In this document: positions 6,452 to 7,934 of the stretch, in pieces | Layout: each line of letters starts with the position of its first letter | Position numbering within the stretch: the stretch's first letter is position 1 | Assembly (NCBI GenBank): GCA_021823045.1 | Contig: JAKAPB010000068.1 | Location: forward strand, 1 to 7,934 | Origin: Actinomycetes bacterium | GTDB lineage: Bacteria > Actinomycetota > Acidimicrobiia > Acidimicrobiales > Acidimicrobiaceae | DNA: 7,934 nt | Direction of reading: 5' to 3' | Notes under the pieces: generated by a model | Databases searched by the model: none | Told to the model about the DNA's origin: nothing | Seen by the model: the letters and a program-made list of their open reading frames with translations, nothing else | Translations under genes and position numbers: made by a program

Positions 6452-6479
6452 CAAAAGTCGAAGGAAACGACGACTTTTG
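6452..6479. repeat. Perfect inverted repeat (hairpin) in the pepN leader region
   Basis: CAAAAGTCG (6452-6460) and CGACTTTTG (6471-6479) pair perfectly over 9 bp with loop AAGGAAACGA, plus one possible G-U pair outside. The repeated CGACGAC lets GTCG pair in a second register. It lies 71 bp before the pepN start. The A/T arms resemble a weak two-way terminator; an operator is equally possible. Confidence 0.45.
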
Positions 6480-6501
6480 TAGCCTAAAGTATTACTTTCA
6501 C

Positions 6502-6530
6502 TTGCATATCCAACCATGATTATCTGTAAG
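6502..6530 (+). promoter_or_regulatory. Candidate proximal pepN promoter
   Basis: TTGCAT (6502-6507) and TGTAAG (6525-6530) are separated by 17 bp, which would give a leader of about 14 nt before the GTG at 6551. The -35 match is poor. An alternative is TAGGTT (6537-6542) as a -10 box 8 nt before the GTG, which would give a leaderless transcript. Confidence 0.25.
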
Positions 6531-6550
6531 TCGAACTAGGTTTAGCTTTA

Positions 6551-7934
6551 GTGAGCGAAACTAACCCATACAAACTGGCGGCCGATGTAAGGCCAATTAG
6601 GTATCAGATATCCCTCTCCCCTGACCTTGAGTCGCTCAAGTTCAAAGGGAAAGAGGAGATTGAGGTCAATTTAGACTCCCCCACAGCGACGATCAAACTC
6701 AACTCTGTTGATCTGGATCTGCAGCGGGTAACCATTGTTCAAGGAGCCTCGACCCAAAGTGGTACATGGGTCCTCGATAAGGAGATGGAGACGGTCTCGA
6801 TCTCTTTCGAGAATCCCATCTCCGAGGGAAGCGCAAAACTATCGATCGAATTCGAAGGTGAGCTTTGGGCGGGCCTAGCAGGCTTTTACCATTCGGTCTA
6901 TACCAACTCCGAGGGTGAAAAAAAGACGATAGCCACCACCCAGTTTGAGTCGACCGATGCCAGGAGGGCGTTCCCTTGCTTTGACGAACCCGAGATGAAA
7001 GCGATATTTTCGATTTCGATCGAGGCAGACTCTGAACTGCTGGTCGTCTCTAATTATCCAGAGGAGTCCTCGGTCGCCTCGGACAAGGAAGGCAAGAAGA
7101 TAGTTACCTTCCAGGACACGATGAAGATGTCTAGCTACCTCGTTGCATTCGTTATTGGAGACCTCGAGGCAACGGACGTTAGCTACTCGGGGACCACTCC
7201 TATCAGGGTCATCCACCCCAAGGGCAAGGGTCACCTCAGCGCCTTTGCACACGAAGTAGCTGATCACGCCCTTAGATTCTTCACTGACTGGTACCAAATC
7301 CAATATCCGGCTCCGAAGTTAGACCTGTTAGCAATTCCGGACTTTGCCGCCGGAGCTATGGAAAACCTTGGCGCCGTCACATTCCGAGAGAACGCCCTCC
7401 TTATAGATCCATCGTCTGCTTCGGTTGAGGAGATGATGCGAGTCGCCGAGGTCGTCTGTCATGAACTGGCCCACATGTGGTTCGGGGACCTGGTAACCAT
7501 GAAATGGTGGAACGGTCTTTGGCTCAATGAGGCATTTGCAACCTACATGAGTTACGCAGCCTTGGACGCCTTCAGACCGGAGTGGAAGGTCTGGGAAAAC
7601 TTCGCTATCGGCACTTTGATGTCACAGGAGATCGACTCTTTGTCCACCACTAGGCCGATCGAGTATCCCGTTATTTCGCCGTCGGATGCCGGCGGGATGT
7701 TTGACCTCCTCACTTATGAAAAAGGCGGATCGATCCTAAGAATGATCGAGCAGTACTTGGGGATAGAGCGATTTAAAGAAGGTATTCGCCTCTACCTAAA
7801 AAGGCACGCCTACGCCAATGCCGAGACTACCGATCTCTGGGATGCCCTGGAGGAGGCGACGGGTGAGCCAGTTCGAAAGATCATGGATACCTGGATCTTC
7901 CAGGGAGGCCACCCGGTAGTATCGGCGAAACGCG
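6551..7934 (+). CDS. pepN: M1-family aminopeptidase (aminopeptidase N), N-terminal part
   Basis: The open frame runs off the right edge and shows 461 residues of a zinc aminopeptidase that removes N-terminal residues from peptides. Full-length soluble members are usually over 800 residues. It opens with NPYKLAADVRPIRYQISL, the usual start of the N-terminal beta domain. Substrate-side Gln131 lies in TTQFESTDARRAFPCFDEP, and the GAMEN exopeptidase motif is at 268-272. The zinc site HELAH is at 304-308 with the third ligand Glu327 in WLNEAFATY (HExxH-x18-E). The transition-state Tyr389 is in LLTYEKGGSIL. The catalytic set is therefore complete and the enzyme is likely active. There is no signal peptide or membrane anchor, so it is probably cytoplasmic. 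GTG at 6551 is the only start that gives the family N-terminus; a stop lies in frame at 6527 and the ribosome site is weak (CTAGG, 10 nt upstream). The C-terminal helical domain is not visible. Confidence 0.95.
   Translation, partial: MSETNPYKLAADVRPIRYQISLSPDLESLKFKGKEEIEVNLDSPTATIKLNSVDLDLQRVTIVQGASTQSGTWVLDKEMETVSISFENPISEGSAKLSIEFEGELWAGLAGFYHSVYTNSEGEKKTIATTQFESTDARRAFPCFDEPEMKAIFSISIEADSELLVVSNYPEESSVASDKEGKKIVTFQDTMKMSSYLVAFVIGDLEATDVSYSGTTPIRVIHPKGKGHLSAFAHEVADHALRFFTDWYQIQYPAPKLDLLAIPDFAAGAMENLGAVTFRENALLIDPSSASVEEMMRVAEVVCHELAHMWFGDLVTMKWWNGLWLNEAFATYMSYAALDAFRPEWKVWENFAIGTLMSQEIDSLSTTRPIEYPVISPSDAGGMFDLLTYEKGGSILRMIEQYLGIERFKEGIRLYLKRHAYANAETTDLWDALEEATGEPVRKIMDTWIFQGGHPVVSAKR

Larger units (their letters stand above)
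6171..6550. other. 380-bp non-coding gap between divergent genes
   Basis: No convincing gene lies here; the short minus-strand frames (6252-6434 and 6311-6517) lack ribosome sites and plausible protein character. Going from left to right it holds the kinase ribosome site, two TTGACA boxes on the plus strand, several inverted repeats and a perfect 9-bp hairpin. The inverted repeats are GCGGC 6405-6409 with GCCGC 6427-6431, and TTTGGC 6366-6371 with GCCAAA 6408-6413. The hairpin is at 6452-6479. No tRNA or known riboswitch core is recognisable. It must contain promoters for both flanking genes and is longer than needed for that. Confidence 0.6.

Noticed and set aside
6252..6517. Two short minus-strand open frames (60 and 68 codons) in the gap before pepN
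   Set aside because: They overlap each other in different frames, lack ribosome sites and have Trp/Arg-rich, non-protein-like composition.
6875..7303. Minus-strand open frame of 142 codons
   Set aside because: It lies antisense to the clearly conserved pepN frame and resembles nothing I know.
1..7934. Search for CRISPR arrays, insertion sequences, phage or defence genes
   Set aside because: No spaced direct repeats, transposase motifs or defence-type domains were seen; all recognised genes are housekeeping types.

Overview
The window looks like an ordinary chromosomal stretch of an actinobacterium, probably of the Acidimicrobiia type. This is an inference from protein style: a DAxFD motif in domain Ia of LigA, a PknB-like kinase N-terminus, a soluble M1 aminopeptidase and moderate GC content. 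There are no RNA genes, CRISPR arrays, insertion sequences or phage-type genes that I can see.

Layout. Positions 1-280 hold the N-terminal part of a Ser/Thr protein kinase on the minus strand, cut by the window edge. An AT-rich gap (281-433) with terminator-like inverted repeats separates it from a tight minus-strand operon. In order of transcription that operon is a glycerophosphodiester phosphodiesterase (4402-3563), mnmA (3558-2509) and ligA (2512-434). mnmA starts 4 bp after the phosphodiesterase, and ligA overlaps mnmA by an ATGA junction. Only 37 bp upstream of the phosphodiesterase start, a divergent plus-strand gene (4440-5042) encodes an acidic 200-residue protein I do not recognise. 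It converges, across a 138-bp gap with a possible two-way terminator, on a minus-strand PfkB-family sugar/nucleoside kinase resembling adenosine kinases (6170-5181). A 380-bp non-coding gap with inverted repeats and TTGACA boxes follows. Then a plus-strand M1 aminopeptidase (pepN type) begins at 6551 and runs off the right edge.

How the genes relate. MnmA (2-thiouridine in tRNA wobble positions) and LigA (NAD-dependent DNA ligase) are housekeeping enzymes that share a transcript with a lipid-headgroup hydrolase. The grouping suggests shared expression rather than a common pathway. I found no evidence for a new multi-gene system.

The most unusual signals are non-protein elements inside genes. 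One is a textbook intrinsic-terminator sequence on the coding strand of ligA, 372 nt after its start and just before the catalytic-lysine motif. The other is a perfect 20-bp palindrome inside the unknown gene, in the short divergent control region of the operon.
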